Notes under the pieces: generated by a model
The model's input: only the letters and a program-made list of their open reading frames with translations
Told to the model about the DNA's origin: nothing
Database searches by the model: none
Shown: positions 23,568 through 34,404 of the stretch, piece by piece
How the letters are laid out: every line of letters begins with the position of its first letter
How positions within the stretch are numbered: the stretch's first letter is position 1
Translations under genes and position numbers: made by a program
Origin: Mollicutes bacterium
GTDB taxonomy: Bacteria; Bacillota_I; Bacilli_A; Izemoplasmatales; Izemoplasmataceae
NCBI GenBank assembly: GCA_003552925.1
Contig: PUOX01000045.1
Coordinates: 1 to 34,404, forward strand
Reading direction: 5' to 3'
DNA length: 34,404 nucleotides

Positions 23568-24233
23568 TTACTCGATAAGTTTGAAGGAGACCTCCTGGCA
23601 GGGTACCCATTTTGATTCAACGAGACACTGGAAATTTTCGTCTATGTCTTTGACAACACAACCTTTGCCTTTGTAGACACCTTCCATATGGTTTTTGGAA
23701 AGCAAGGCTTTGAAACGGGGGAAAAGCTCGCTGAATGAAACAGGACGAAGGCTTCCCATTGCATCTTTCAGTTCTTGAGAAACTTCGTCAATTTTCGTCT
23801 GGCGTCCCAAGATATCCCGCATGGATATTCCGCTTTTGATTGGTGGAGATTGATTGACGTTCAAGCCGATACCGATCAATACGGCGGGATGTTCTCCATG
23901 TATCTGTTCGATGAGAATTCCGGCGATTTTCTTTCCGTTAGAGACAATGTCATTGGGCAGCTTGATGGCGGCGTCAACGTCAAATGTTTTCAACACGGAA
24001 ACAAGCGCAAGCGAGGCTTGCACCAACGCATGAAAGCTGCCTTTAGCCTTGCCTTTGTAAAGGAATGTCCCTAGTAAGTTTTGGTCTTTTCCGCTTTGCC
24101 ATAACCGGTTTCTTCGACCGCGCCCTGCCTTTTGATGCCCCGCGGTCACTAACGCGGTTTCCGGAAGGTCATCCAAATGTCTTTTGACGTAATCGTTGGT
24201 CGAATCGACCTCGTCAAGGTGCAATGTTTTCAT
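23568..24233 (-). CDS. birA: Biotin-protein ligase without DNA-binding domain
   Basis: Activates biotin as biotinyl-5'-AMP and attaches it to the AccB lysine. The catalytic domain begins at once: VDSTNDYVKRHL near residue 9, then GHQKAGRGRRNRLWQS (the adenylate-binding GRGRR loop), KLPNDIVSNGKKIAGILIEQ and GIGLNVNQ. The C-terminal SH3-like domain covers about 175-221. At 221 residues there is no N-terminal winged helix, so it cannot act as the bifunctional BirA repressor. The start at 24233 follows GAGGTGG. It lies next to the fatty acid operon that encodes its likely only substrate in this window. Confidence 0.93.
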   Translation of the reverse strand: MKTLHLDEVDSTNDYVKRHLDDLPETALVTAGHQKAGRGRRNRLWQSGKDQNLLGTFLYKGKAKGSFHALVQASLALVSVLKTFDVDAAIKLPNDIVSNGKKIAGILIEQIHGEHPAVLIGIGLNVNQSPPIKSGISMRDILGRQTKIDEVSQELKDAMGSLRPVSFSELFPRFKALLSKNHMEGVYKGKGCVVKDIDENFQCLVESKWVPCQEVSFKLIE

Positions 24234-24250
24234 GGAACCACCTCGCCTCA

Positions 24251-24279
24251 AGTGTAGCCGCCTCTGCGTGCGTTGTCAA
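24251..24279 (-). promoter_or_regulatory. Promoter of the biotin ligase gene
   Basis: On the minus strand, -35 TTGACA (24279-24274), a 17-base spacer and -10 TACACT (24256-24251). The -10 ends 17 bases before the ATG, so the leader would be about 10 bases. The -35 directly follows the T-run of the dps terminator. Confidence 0.7.
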
Positions 24280-24311
24280 TAAAAAACGCCCTCTTTCGAG
24301 GACGTTTTCAA
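24279..24311 (-). terminator. Intrinsic terminator after dps
   Basis: AAAACGTCCTC-GAAA-GAGGGCGTTTTTT on the minus strand (one G-U pair in the stem), 7 bases beyond the dps stop. Confidence 0.85.
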
Positions 24312-24317
24312 ACCGTC

Positions 24318-24755
24318 TTATTTAAGGGCTTGCGCCATGAACCATAGTTCTTTGTCGTAAGCGCCGATTTGATCTTCGAGCATGCCGACGGTGACAAAAT
24401 CGTTTTCATCGTCCGCAAGGTTGCGGATTTCGGTGGCTAGGCTGCGAAGTTTCTCCACTTCTTCTTTCAATACTTTGTATACTTCGGGGATTGTGTAGTC
24501 TTTGCTTTCAATCTCCGAAACGTTCGTGACTTCAAGGTAATCCGCGATGCGGGCAAGAGGGAATTCGCCCATCATTTTGAGGCGTTCGGCCACCTCGTCG
24601 TAGTTTTCAAACAGCATGTCGTAAAGTTTTTCAACGTAGACATGAACCGGCTCGAAGCGTTCACCGACTACGTTCCAATGAAGATTGTGGAACTTGACGT
24701 TCAACACGGCCAAGTCGGCTACGTATTGATTCATTAGTTTCTTTTGTTTTTCCAT
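24318..24755 (-). CDS. dps: Dps-family miniferritin
   Basis: Oxidises Fe(II) with peroxide and stores iron in a 12-subunit shell; many members also protect DNA. The 145-residue protein is a four-helix bundle with the family signature HNLHWNVVGERFEPVHVYVE. The ferroxidase ligands can be aligned with Listeria Dps: His26, His38, Glu42 (Asp in Listeria), Asp53 and Glu57. The N-terminal tail is too short for the Lys-rich DNA-binding extension of E. coli Dps. AAGGAGG precedes the start, and the gene has its own promoter and terminator between birA and atpC. Confidence 0.94.
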   Translation of the reverse strand: MEKQKKLMNQYVADLAVLNVKFHNLHWNVVGERFEPVHVYVEKLYDMLFENYDEVAERLKMMGEFPLARIADYLEVTNVSEIESKDYTIPEVYKVLKEEVEKLRSLATEIRNLADDENDFVTVGMLEDQIGAYDKELWFMAQALK

Positions 24756-24791
24756 TGTGGTTCCTCCTTATTTGATGTTCTTTCAATTTTC

Positions 24792-24819
24792 ATTATAGCA
24801 CACCCCCTGCAAAACTCAA
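24792..24819 (-). promoter_or_regulatory. Promoter of dps
   Basis: On the minus strand, -35 TTGAGT (24819-24814), a 16-base spacer ending TGC (extended -10) and -10 TATAAT (24797-24792). I saw no clear PerR box (TTATAATNATTATAA-like) beyond the TATAAT itself. Confidence 0.7.
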
Positions 24820-24841
24820 CAAATTTGCTTGGGAAATGGCT

Positions 24842-25234
24842 TTATCGCTTGGAGGCTTCTGCTTCTTTGATGTTCTTTTTGAGTTCGCGTTCGGCCTTCA
24901 AAAAGTCCATCGTGCGGCGGCGGTTTTCTTCAAGCCGCTCTTTGCGCACAGCGTTTAGATGCTCCATGGCGCTTTCTTTGTTCAAGCCGACATGAGCTTC
25001 TTGCGCAAGAACGTGCACGACGTTGTCGCGATGCTCCAAAGCGCCGTTGATGACGACGGTGAAGATTTGTTCTTTTCCTTTGACCAGCTTCAAATATCCG
25101 ACGTCGATGGCGGATATGACAGGAGCGTGGTCGTCTAAAATGGCGAACTCGCCCAAAGACTTTGAAGAAACGACGACATAGTCAACGGTTTCATTGTACA
25201 GTTCGCCTTCGGGGGTTACTACAATCAAATGCAT
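24842..25234 (-). CDS. atpC: ATP synthase F1 epsilon subunit
   Basis: Central stalk subunit that links gamma to the c-ring and can inhibit ATP hydrolysis. The 130-residue protein has the N-terminal beta-sandwich (VVTPEGELYNETVDYV, then GEFAILDDHAPVISAIDVG) and a C-terminal helical hairpin from about residue 90, highly charged. It is the last gene of the atp operon, 8 bases after atpD. I saw no strong terminator before the dps promoter; a weak GCAAA/TTTGC pairing is possible. Confidence 0.96.
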   Translation of the reverse strand: MHLIVVTPEGELYNETVDYVVVSSKSLGEFAILDDHAPVISAIDVGYLKLVKGKEQIFTVVINGALEHRDNVVHVLAQEAHVGLNKESAMEHLNAVRKERLEENRRRTMDFLKAERELKKNIKEAEASKR

Positions 25235-25242
25235 GTCATCAC

Positions 25243-27540
<2,298 letters not shown>

Positions 27541-27549
27541 TCACCGCTT

Positions 27550-29070
<1,521 letters not shown>

Positions 29071-29586
29071 CTATTTTGTCAAACGACTTTTGAGTTGGTT
29101 CAATACATGGTTGATGGTGTCGTCTACAACTTTCCCATCAAACTCGAAACGCAATCCGCCGACGATGCTTTCATCGACGTGGTTTTCAAGCGTCACTTGA
29201 CGGTTGTATTTGTTTTCGTACTCTTCTTTCAAAGTGCTGAGGCGCTTTTCGTTCAATGGTCTTTTGCTGTAAATGTTGACATGCAGTACTTTGTGCATGT
29301 CCGCTTTGAGTTGTCGGTAACGTTTCAGAACGTTTTTCAACTCGTTGAAACGATTGTTGTCGATCGCCACAAACAAGAAATCGCGAAGCAACTCGGGCAG
29401 TGACATCGAACGGACGATTTCCTTTTTGTCCGACTTTTTCATGCGGGGATGCATGAAAAACGTGTGTTCTTCTTCACCCAAAGCATCCATAAAGCTTGAA
29501 AGCGATTCTTCAATCTCGTCGATTTGCTCTTTTTCTTTGGCCAAAGCAAAAAGAGCGACTGCGTATTGTTCGCTTACGGCGCTCAT
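29071..29586 (-). CDS. atpH: ATP synthase F1 delta subunit
   Basis: Top of the peripheral stalk, joining the b subunits to alpha. The 171-residue protein starts with the helical bundle (EQYAVALFALAKEKEQIDEI) and ends with the conserved ESIVGGLRFEFDGKVVDDTI region before a short basic tail. Its start overlaps the atpF stop by 4 bases (ATGA). Confidence 0.95.
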   Translation of the reverse strand: MSAVSEQYAVALFALAKEKEQIDEIEESLSSFMDALGEEEHTFFMHPRMKKSDKKEIVRSMSLPELLRDFLFVAIDNNRFNELKNVLKRYRQLKADMHKVLHVNIYSKRPLNEKRLSTLKEEYENKYNRQVTLENHVDESIVGGLRFEFDGKVVDDTINHVLNQLKSRLTK

Positions 29587-30110
29587 TGTTTGCGAACCTC
29601 TTTGATGGCTTCGTCAATCAGCTTGTCGTATGTTTCTTCGCTGATTTGTTTTTGTATGGCCTTGTAGGTCAACAGGCTCGCGATTTCAATGATTTCGTTG
29701 CGCATTTTGTTGCGGGCAAGGTCCATTTCCTTTTCCAGATCCTTGCGCGCTTCTTTTTTGATACGGCTCGCTTCGTCTTTCGCTTCGGCGATCATGTTTC
29801 GCCTGATGTCTTCGCTTCGGGATTTCGCTTCCTCAACCATTTTTTTCGAAGACGCGCGAGCTTCTTCAAGCTCTTGTTCCGCTTCTTCTTGCATGGTTTG
29901 TGCGTTTTCGTTCTTTTCACTCGCCTCGGTCAGTTCGTTGTTGATGGACTCGCGGCGGGCATCCAAAAACGCGGTCACTTTATCCCAAAAGAAAACCTTT
30001 ACGACAATGATCAAAAGCGCTGTCGAAGCGATTTGAATCAACAATTCGACGGGCTCGACGCCCAAAGCGATGTCGACTAGCCGTTGGATTCCACGTGCGA
30101 CAGCTTCCAT
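29583..30110 (-). CDS. atpF: ATP synthase Fo b subunit
   Basis: Peripheral stalk of the ATP synthase. One N-terminal membrane helix (about 22-45: ELLIQIASTALLIIVVKVFFW) is followed by a long charged right-handed coiled coil to the end. The 175-residue length fits. Only one b gene is present, so the stalk is a b2 homodimer. It starts 19 bases after atpE. Confidence 0.96.
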   Translation of the reverse strand: MEAVARGIQRLVDIALGVEPVELLIQIASTALLIIVVKVFFWDKVTAFLDARRESINNELTEASEKNENAQTMQEEAEQELEEARASSKKMVEEAKSRSEDIRRNMIAEAKDEASRIKKEARKDLEKEMDLARNKMRNEIIEIASLLTYKAIQKQISEETYDKLIDEAIKEVRKQ

Positions 30111-30129
30111 GATGTTGCCTCCAATCTAA

Positions 30130-30438
<309 letters not shown>

Positions 30439-30445
30439 CTATCGC

Positions 30446-31120
30446 TTAACTGTCGGACTCTCCGGTAGCGTCGACAGCCATAGCCAAAAAGATGGTCAAA
30501 AGCATGAAATACACAAACGCTTGAATCACGCCGAATCCGACGTTAAAAATCGGATGCACGATAACGGTCGTGGCAAAGAGCGCCCCGACGTTGCCGAGCA
30601 AATTGAACACAATCGTCGCGATGACGCTTCCGCTCAGCAAGTTGCCGAAGAGACGCAACCCCATCGCGAAAGGGGTGGAGATTTCGCTGATGATGTTTAC
30701 GGGCAAAAGCAACGGGGAGGGTTCCATGAGGTCTTTCAAGCGTTGCTTGGGTTTTCGGACAATGAGTCCGGAAACCTGGATCACGGTGAACGCGATGATG
30801 CTGAACGCCACGGCGACGTTGATGTTCGCAAGCGGCGTTTCAAGGCCGAAAAGACTGGCGGTGTTCGCCGCAATCAAAAACAGCAAAATCGCAATGAGAA
30901 TCGGTGAAAACTTTCGCCATTGCGCGCCGTGAAACTGCTCGATCAAACGGTTGAGCGTATCGACGAGAAACACGACGAGGAAAATCGGTCCTTGGATTGG
31001 CTTCTCGGGGTCGAGTTTCTCCACTTTTTTCCCAAGCAGCGTCAACAGCACCATCAACACCAACGTCACGACGATGGACGCTTTGATGGCCGGGCTCATT
31101 TGTTCGTAAAACTCAAGCAT
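30446..31120 (-). CDS. atpB: ATP synthase Fo a subunit
   Basis: Stator membrane subunit that carries the ion half-channels next to the c-ring. The 224-residue protein has five to six membrane segments. The essential Arg is in FAMGLRLFGNLLSG (about residue 157), and the final helix contains FGVIQAFVYFMLLTIF. The start overlaps the preceding atpI-like gene by 8 bases. At 224 residues it is near the short end for the family, though the functional core is complete. Confidence 0.95.
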   Translation of the reverse strand: MLEFYEQMSPAIKASIVVTLVLMVLLTLLGKKVEKLDPEKPIQGPIFLVVFLVDTLNRLIEQFHGAQWRKFSPILIAILLFLIAANTASLFGLETPLANINVAVAFSIIAFTVIQVSGLIVRKPKQRLKDLMEPSPLLLPVNIISEISTPFAMGLRLFGNLLSGSVIATIVFNLLGNVGALFATTVIVHPIFNVGFGVIQAFVYFMLLTIFLAMAVDATGESDS

Positions 31121-31490
31121 CGTCTTCGCCTCCCTCTTTTTTGCTTAGAAGGAACGTCAAAAGCAACGTGACCTTAAACGAAGTGAACCCGACGAATGTG
31201 AAAATCAGGTCCAATCCTTCGCTGGCGTAAGCAATGAACAAAATCAACGCATAAAACACATAGCGGAACACCGCGTTGAACGTGGCGGTCCTTTTGAGCG
31301 CTTCGGGGTTGTTGGCCGCCGTGCGCATCGAAGTTTTGTAGTTGTGGCTCATCAGCATCACGGAAACGGCCGAGCCCAAAAAGAAACTCAACGTTTCCTC
31401 CCAGCCGAAAATGCCGAAAATGGCAAGCGCCACCAACAGCACATACGGCCAAACATATAGGAAGGTTTTAACGTACATCTTTTCCGTCAT
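31113..31490 (-). CDS. atpI: AtpI-like ATP synthase accessory membrane protein
   Basis: A 125-residue protein with four hydrophobic segments located directly upstream of atpB, where atpI (uncI) lies in most Bacillota. AtpI helps c-ring assembly in some bacteria, and with AtpZ it has been reported to move Mg2+/Ca2+ in alkaliphilic Bacillus. Sequence conservation in the family is low, so the call rests on position, size and topology. It overlaps the upstream AtpZ-like gene by 23 bases and atpB by 8, which implies translational coupling. Confidence 0.75.
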   Translation of the reverse strand: MTEKMYVKTFLYVWPYVLLVALAIFGIFGWEETLSFFLGSAVSVMLMSHNYKTSMRTAANNPEALKRTATFNAVFRYVFYALILFIAYASEGLDLIFTFVGFTSFKVTLLLTFLLSKKEGGEDDA

Positions 31491-31707
31491 CGTGTTCCGC
31501 TCCCAAACGCATTACGCGTACTATAAGATTCCGCACCGCCGCCAAAGCGCCGATGATCATGAATATTCCTACAAAAACGGTGTCCAAATCAAACAACCGG
31601 TCCAAACCGAGACCGATGAAATATCCGATGGCAATCGCAATGATGGCTTCGTAGACGAAGTTCGTCGCAATCGCCAGCAATCGGAGCACAAACTTTTTAT
31701 CGGTCAT
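31468..31707 (-). CDS. atpZ: AtpZ/AtpI-family small membrane protein
   Basis: A 79-residue protein with two membrane segments and the family pattern: YEAIIAIAIGYFIGLGLDRLF followed by FVGIFMIIGALAAVRNLIV. It belongs to the AtpZ group that precedes atpI in several Bacillota atp operons. I chose the ATG at 31707, preceded by AGAGGG at 7 bases; an in-frame start 11 codons upstream has no such site. It lies 33 bases after rpiB, so rpiB and atp are probably cotranscribed. Confidence 0.75.
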   Translation of the reverse strand: MTDKKFVLRLLAIATNFVYEAIIAIAIGYFIGLGLDRLFDLDTVFVGIFMIIGALAAVRNLIVRVMRLGAEHDDGKDVR

Positions 31708-31740
31708 ACAATCCCTCTTTGACAAGGCATAAAAAAACAC

Positions 31741-32172
31741 TTATTCCTCGATTTTTTCCACCCGACGAATGTGGCGAGCATCACCGGAAAACTCCGTGTT
31801 CAACCAAACATCCACAATCGCTTTGGCCAAATCTTCGCCGATGATGCGTCCGCCCATGGTAAGGACGTTGCTGTCGTTATGGAGACGAGTCGCTTTCGCG
31901 CTGAACATATCATGCACCAACGCGGCGCGGACGCCTTTTGTCTTGTTGGCCTGAATGCTCATGCCGATGCCTGTTCCGCAGATCAACACGCCACGGTCGG
32001 CCTTTTTTGCGGCCACCGCTTCTGCGACTTGCTTGGCGGAGTCGTTGTAATCGCAGCTTTCGGTATTGTGCGTGCCGAAATCTTGCACGTCAAAGCCTGT
32101 ATTTTCAAGGTGTTTGCGAACTTCTTCTTTGAGGGCGAACCCTGCGTGGTCGGAACCTAGAACGATTTTCAT
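31741..32172 (-). CDS. rpiB: Ribose 5-phosphate isomerase B
   Basis: Interconverts ribose 5-phosphate and ribulose 5-phosphate in the pentose phosphate pathway. Seen: GSDHAGFALKE at the start, the catalytic Cys in LICGTGIGMSIQANK, ARLHNDSNVLTMGGR and the C-terminal RHIRRVEKI. Length is 143 residues. The start at 32172 follows AGGGTG by 8 bases; a GTG three codons upstream is less likely. It is found near atp in other Bacillota as well (ywlF in B. subtilis). Confidence 0.94.
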   Translation of the reverse strand: MKIVLGSDHAGFALKEEVRKHLENTGFDVQDFGTHNTESCDYNDSAKQVAEAVAAKKADRGVLICGTGIGMSIQANKTKGVRAALVHDMFSAKATRLHNDSNVLTMGGRIIGEDLAKAIVDVWLNTEFSGDARHIRRVEKIEE

Positions 32173-32181
32173 CCAAATCAC

Positions 32182-32264
32182 ACCCTAACTTGAATTTTCT
32201 ACCTTAACCATTATATCAAACCGCACCCAAAAAACAATAAAAACGAAAGCATTTGAAAACCTTT
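32182..32264 (-). promoter_or_regulatory. Intergenic region with the probable rpiB-atp operon promoter
   Basis: On the minus strand a perfect -10 TATAAT lies around 32217-32212, with TTGTTT 16 bases upstream as a weak -35. It is the only plausible promoter before the atp genes. I saw no convincing terminator after tsaC; an AAAGG/CTTT pairing followed by T5 near the tsaC stop is weak. Confidence 0.5.
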
Positions 32265-32825
32265 TTATCGCTCAAACTTAACTTCCCCTTGTCGCAAGAC
32301 CTTTCCCTGCAACGTATCGTAGACCGTTGACGCGACGCCTTTTAAATCGCCGCCCGAGACGAGGTGGTCGACGGATTCCTCAAAAACTTCGGCGTCATGA
32401 AGCTTTAGAATCGGCGGTTCGTTCGACAAATTCAAGGACGTAACCGCCATAGGACCGTACCGTTTCAAGATGGCGAGGGCTTTGTCGTGATTGGGAATGC
32501 GCAAGCCGACCGTCTTCATGCCGCGCGTGACATAATCGGGAACCGCTTCGCTTTTTTTGACCACGAGCGTCAACGCGCCGGGCCAATGCGCCTTGGCGAG
32601 GTCCCGGAAATCTTCGTAGTTTTCACTCAGCGTTTTCACACATTCCATGTCGGGGCAAAGCACCGCAAGCGGCTTGTCTTGATCGCGGCCTTTCAAAGCG
32701 AAAATCTTTTCGACGCCGCGTTGGCTGTTTAAAAGGCATCCCACGCCGTAGACTGTGTCGGTCGGCATGATCAACACTTCATCGCGCAAATCCTTTTTCA
32801 GCAATTCCTCCAACTCAATCGGCAT
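32265..32825 (-). CDS. tsaC: Threonylcarbamoyl-AMP synthase (YrdC/Sua5 domain)
   Basis: Makes threonylcarbamoyl-adenylate from Thr, bicarbonate and ATP for the t6A37 modification of ANN-decoding tRNAs. Seen: the PTDTVYGVGCLL motif near residue 23, IFALKGRDQDKPLAVL, PGALTLVVKKSE, and GLRIPNHDKALAIL. The end is a simple YrdC domain without the extra C-terminal Sua5 domain (186 residues). The start at 32825 shares one base with the rnhB stop (TAATG) and has GGAGG 7 bases upstream; an upstream in-frame start would overlap rnhB further. Confidence 0.92.
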   Translation of the reverse strand: MPIELEELLKKDLRDEVLIMPTDTVYGVGCLLNSQRGVEKIFALKGRDQDKPLAVLCPDMECVKTLSENYEDFRDLAKAHWPGALTLVVKKSEAVPDYVTRGMKTVGLRIPNHDKALAILKRYGPMAVTSLNLSNEPPILKLHDAEVFEESVDHLVSGGDLKGVASTVYDTLQGKVLRQGEVKFER

Positions 32826-33451
32826 TACGATTCCTCCAAACTCCATCGCAGTTGGCGTTCTAAAGTTTTTTTCACCGGAGCGAAGCTGCGCCTGTGTTCG
32901 TCGATTGCGCCGAGTTTCTCCAACGCTTCCAAGTGCGCTTTTGTCGGGTAGCCTTTGTGGCGTTCGAACCCGAAGCCCGGATGCTTTTCCCCCAAAGCCG
33001 TCATGTAACGGTCGCGGTGGACTTTGGCCAAAATGCTCGCCGCCGCGATGGTTGCGCTTTTTTGGTCGCCTTTGATCAAGGCTTGCGAGGGCACGGACAA
33101 GGAGAGTTCCATCGCATCGCTCAAAACGTAGTCGTACCCATCGCTAAGTTTTGAGAGTGCCGTCTCCATCGCTTTGCGGCTCGCCCGATAGACATTGAGC
33201 GCATCGACTTCGCGGGCCGGTATGCTCACCACCGCATAATCGGAAACTTCCGTAATGGCATCGTAGAGTTCGTTCCGCCGCTGTTCGCTCAGTTGTTTCG
33301 AGTCGTTCAGCCCTTCAATGTCGCAATCTTCAGGCAGCACCACCGCCGCGGCCACCAAAGGTCCGGCAAGCGGCCCCCTGCCGACTTCGTCGCAGCCGGC
33401 GACCTTCTTGAAACCTTCTTTCCAAAGCGCCTTTTCAAACGAAAACATCAT
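32825..33451 (-). CDS. rnhB: Ribonuclease HII
   Basis: Cuts RNA in RNA-DNA hybrids and at single ribonucleotides. Catalytic acids lie in GCDEVGRGPLAGPLVAAAV (Asp and Glu near residue 20) and further in YDYVLSDAMEL. LNDSKQLSEQRR and ATIAAASILAKVHRDRYM are also diagnostic. The 208-residue length is normal. The start at 33451 overlaps the rbgA stop (ATGA); a second ATG follows directly. The rbgA-rnhB pairing is common in Bacillota. Confidence 0.96.
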   Translation of the reverse strand: MMFSFEKALWKEGFKKVAGCDEVGRGPLAGPLVAAAVVLPEDCDIEGLNDSKQLSEQRRNELYDAITEVSDYAVVSIPAREVDALNVYRASRKAMETALSKLSDGYDYVLSDAMELSLSVPSQALIKGDQKSATIAAASILAKVHRDRYMTALGEKHPGFGFERHKGYPTKAHLEALEKLGAIDEHRRSFAPVKKTLERQLRWSLEES

Positions 33452-34302
33452 GCATCCGCCACCCGGTCCAGAATAATCCTGCCGAAGCGCTGGTGCCGGA
33501 AGTCGTGCAGAAAGCGGTCCATCACTTTCTCGTAATCGACCTCGCCGCCCTTTTTCAAACTCCCCAGACGTTTGCCGATTTTTTCAAAAAGGTCCAAGAC
33601 GTCAAAATCGCCGACTTCGAGGTCGTATCGTTGTTCAAAGGCTTCACGGTAATGCTCGGATAAGACTTTGAAGCCATAGATCACGACTTCATCGCGTGGA
33701 ACCATGTGGTCTTTCAAGGCACCAAGAAGCCCTAGTTTCAGCCCGACGGTTTCATCGTCCAAATTCGGCCAGAGCAATCCCGGAGTGTCGATGAGTTCGA
33801 GGTTCTCATGGATGCGGATCACTTGCAGGTCTTTTGTGATGTTCGGCCTGTCGCCGACATTTGCGACCTTTTTGGACACGAGCTGGTTGATCAGCGTGCT
33901 CTTTCCGACGTTTGGGATGCCGACAATCAACGCGCGAATCGGTCTTTTTCTGCGTCCTTTTTCCAGTTCTTTTTCAAATTTGTCCGCAAGGACTTGCTCG
34001 GCTAGCGGAACGATTTCTTTTGTATGCCGCTGCGAATGGGCGTTCATTTTCAACGTAGGCAGACCCTGAGTCTCAAAATGCGCGACGAAACGGTCAAGCT
34101 CGCGTTCTTCGGCAAGGTCGGCCTTATTCAGAAGAACAATTCGGGGTTTCCCCTTTAGTATGTCGTCTAGGTCGCGGTTGCGGGAGGAAATGGGCGCACG
34201 TGCATCAAGCAGTTCAAAGACGATATCCGCCCAACGCAGTTTTTCTTTCAGCTTTCGTTTGGTCTTGGCCATATGGCCCGGATAGTAAGTAAATCTCGCC
34301 AT
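33448..34302 (-). CDS. rbgA: Ribosome biogenesis GTPase A
   Basis: GTPase for late 50S subunit assembly. The order of GTPase motifs is circularly permuted, as in this family: G4 NKADL near residue 59 comes before G1 GIPNVGKSTLINQL near 129 and G3 DTPGLLWP near 173. The N-terminus YYPGHMAKTKRKL is the family hallmark, and a C-terminal helical ANTAR-like domain follows. The 284-residue length is normal. The ATG follows GGAGGG by 8 bases, and lies directly after the lepB stop. Confidence 0.95.
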   Translation of the reverse strand: MARFTYYPGHMAKTKRKLKEKLRWADIVFELLDARAPISSRNRDLDDILKGKPRIVLLNKADLAEERELDRFVAHFETQGLPTLKMNAHSQRHTKEIVPLAEQVLADKFEKELEKGRRKRPIRALIVGIPNVGKSTLINQLVSKKVANVGDRPNITKDLQVIRIHENLELIDTPGLLWPNLDDETVGLKLGLLGALKDHMVPRDEVVIYGFKVLSEHYREAFEQRYDLEVGDFDVLDLFEKIGKRLGSLKKGGEVDYEKVMDRFLHDFRHQRFGRIILDRVADA

Positions 34303-34404
34303 CTATTCCACCCTCCCCATGTCCTGAAACGGATAAAGGCGGGTGCGCACGCGGCCATAAAAATCATCAATCGAGAAGCTTCCCGTGTTGCGGGAGTCGT
34401 AGGA
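34303..34404 (-). CDS. lepB: Signal peptidase I, C-terminal end (partial)
   Basis: The last 33 residues of a protein running in from the right edge. They include DSRNTGSFSIDDFYGRVRT and end in YPFQDMGRVE and TAG. SxDSRxxG and the YPF ending match the final box of type I signal peptidases, which cleave secretory signal peptides outside the membrane. The lepB-rbgA-rnhB order is common in Bacillota. The catalytic Ser and Lys lie outside the window. Confidence 0.88.
   Translation of the reverse strand, partial: SYDSRNTGSFSIDDFYGRVRTRLYPFQDMGRVE

Noticed and set aside
24756-24841. Strong terminator after atpC
   Set aside because: Only a weak GCAAA/TTTGC pairing with a long loop is present and no proper U-tract follows.

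Overview
The window looks like the chromosome of a Bacillota (low-GC Gram-positive lineage) bacterium with mid-range base composition. The evidence is gene order (rpsB-tsf-pyrH-frr-uppS-cdsA-dxr-rseP-proS; rpiB next to the atp operon; tsaC, rnhB, rbgA, lepB), strong AGGAGG ribosome binding sites, TTGACA/TATAAT promoters and FabK as enoyl-ACP reductase. TGA is used as a stop (for example proS, fabD, rbgA) and TGG as Trp, so this is not a Mycoplasma/Spiroplasma-type code. A relative of the standard-code Mollicutes branch (Izemoplasmatales/Haloplasma-like) is possible, but the sequence alone does not settle it.

Layout. Positions 1-9.3 kb (all leftward): a consensus promoter at the left edge drives a gene outside the window. 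Then proS, rseP, dxr, cdsA and uppS form an operon with its own promoter, preceded in transcription order by rpsB, tsf, pyrH and frr. Positions 9.35-11.7 kb (leftward): a cobalamin-riboswitch-controlled operon with a lipoprotein carrying a DUF4430 domain plus a long helical domain, a membrane-anchored DUF4430 protein and an ECF-type S component. I read it as a vitamin B12 capture and uptake locus. Positions 11.8-14.1 kb (rightward): a ClsC-like cardiolipin synthase, a small membrane protein and dUTPase, ended by a bidirectional terminator. Positions 14.1-23.4 kb (leftward): a complete type II fatty acid synthesis operon, acpP-accB-accC-accD-accA-fabH-fabK-fabD-fabG-fabF-fabZ, mostly with overlapping stop/start codons. 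Positions 23.5-24.8 kb: a short biotin-protein ligase (which would biotinylate AccB) and a Dps ferritin, each with its own promoter. Positions 24.8-32.2 kb: rpiB, atpZ, atpI and the eight-gene F1Fo ATP synthase operon. Positions 32.2-34.4 kb: tsaC, rnhB, rbgA and the 3' end of lepB.

Most of the window is core housekeeping DNA. The less ordinary features are: (1) the B12 operon, whose lipoprotein appears to combine the two structural elements of animal intrinsic factor/transcobalamin in reversed order; (2) ribosomal protein S2 carrying a charged linker and a C-terminal Rho_N/SAP-like domain, behind a structured 5' leader; (3) a prolyl-tRNA synthetase without the INS editing domain, replaced by two CxxC pairs; (4) an ATP synthase c subunit with Na+-type ligands; (5) four octamers at exact 16-bp spacing upstream of the acpP promoter, and an attenuator-like hairpin overlapping the acpP stop codon; (6) several promoters nested in or abutting intrinsic terminators. 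I saw no tRNA, rRNA, CRISPR array, insertion sequence or prophage. Domain names rest on motif reading without database searches.
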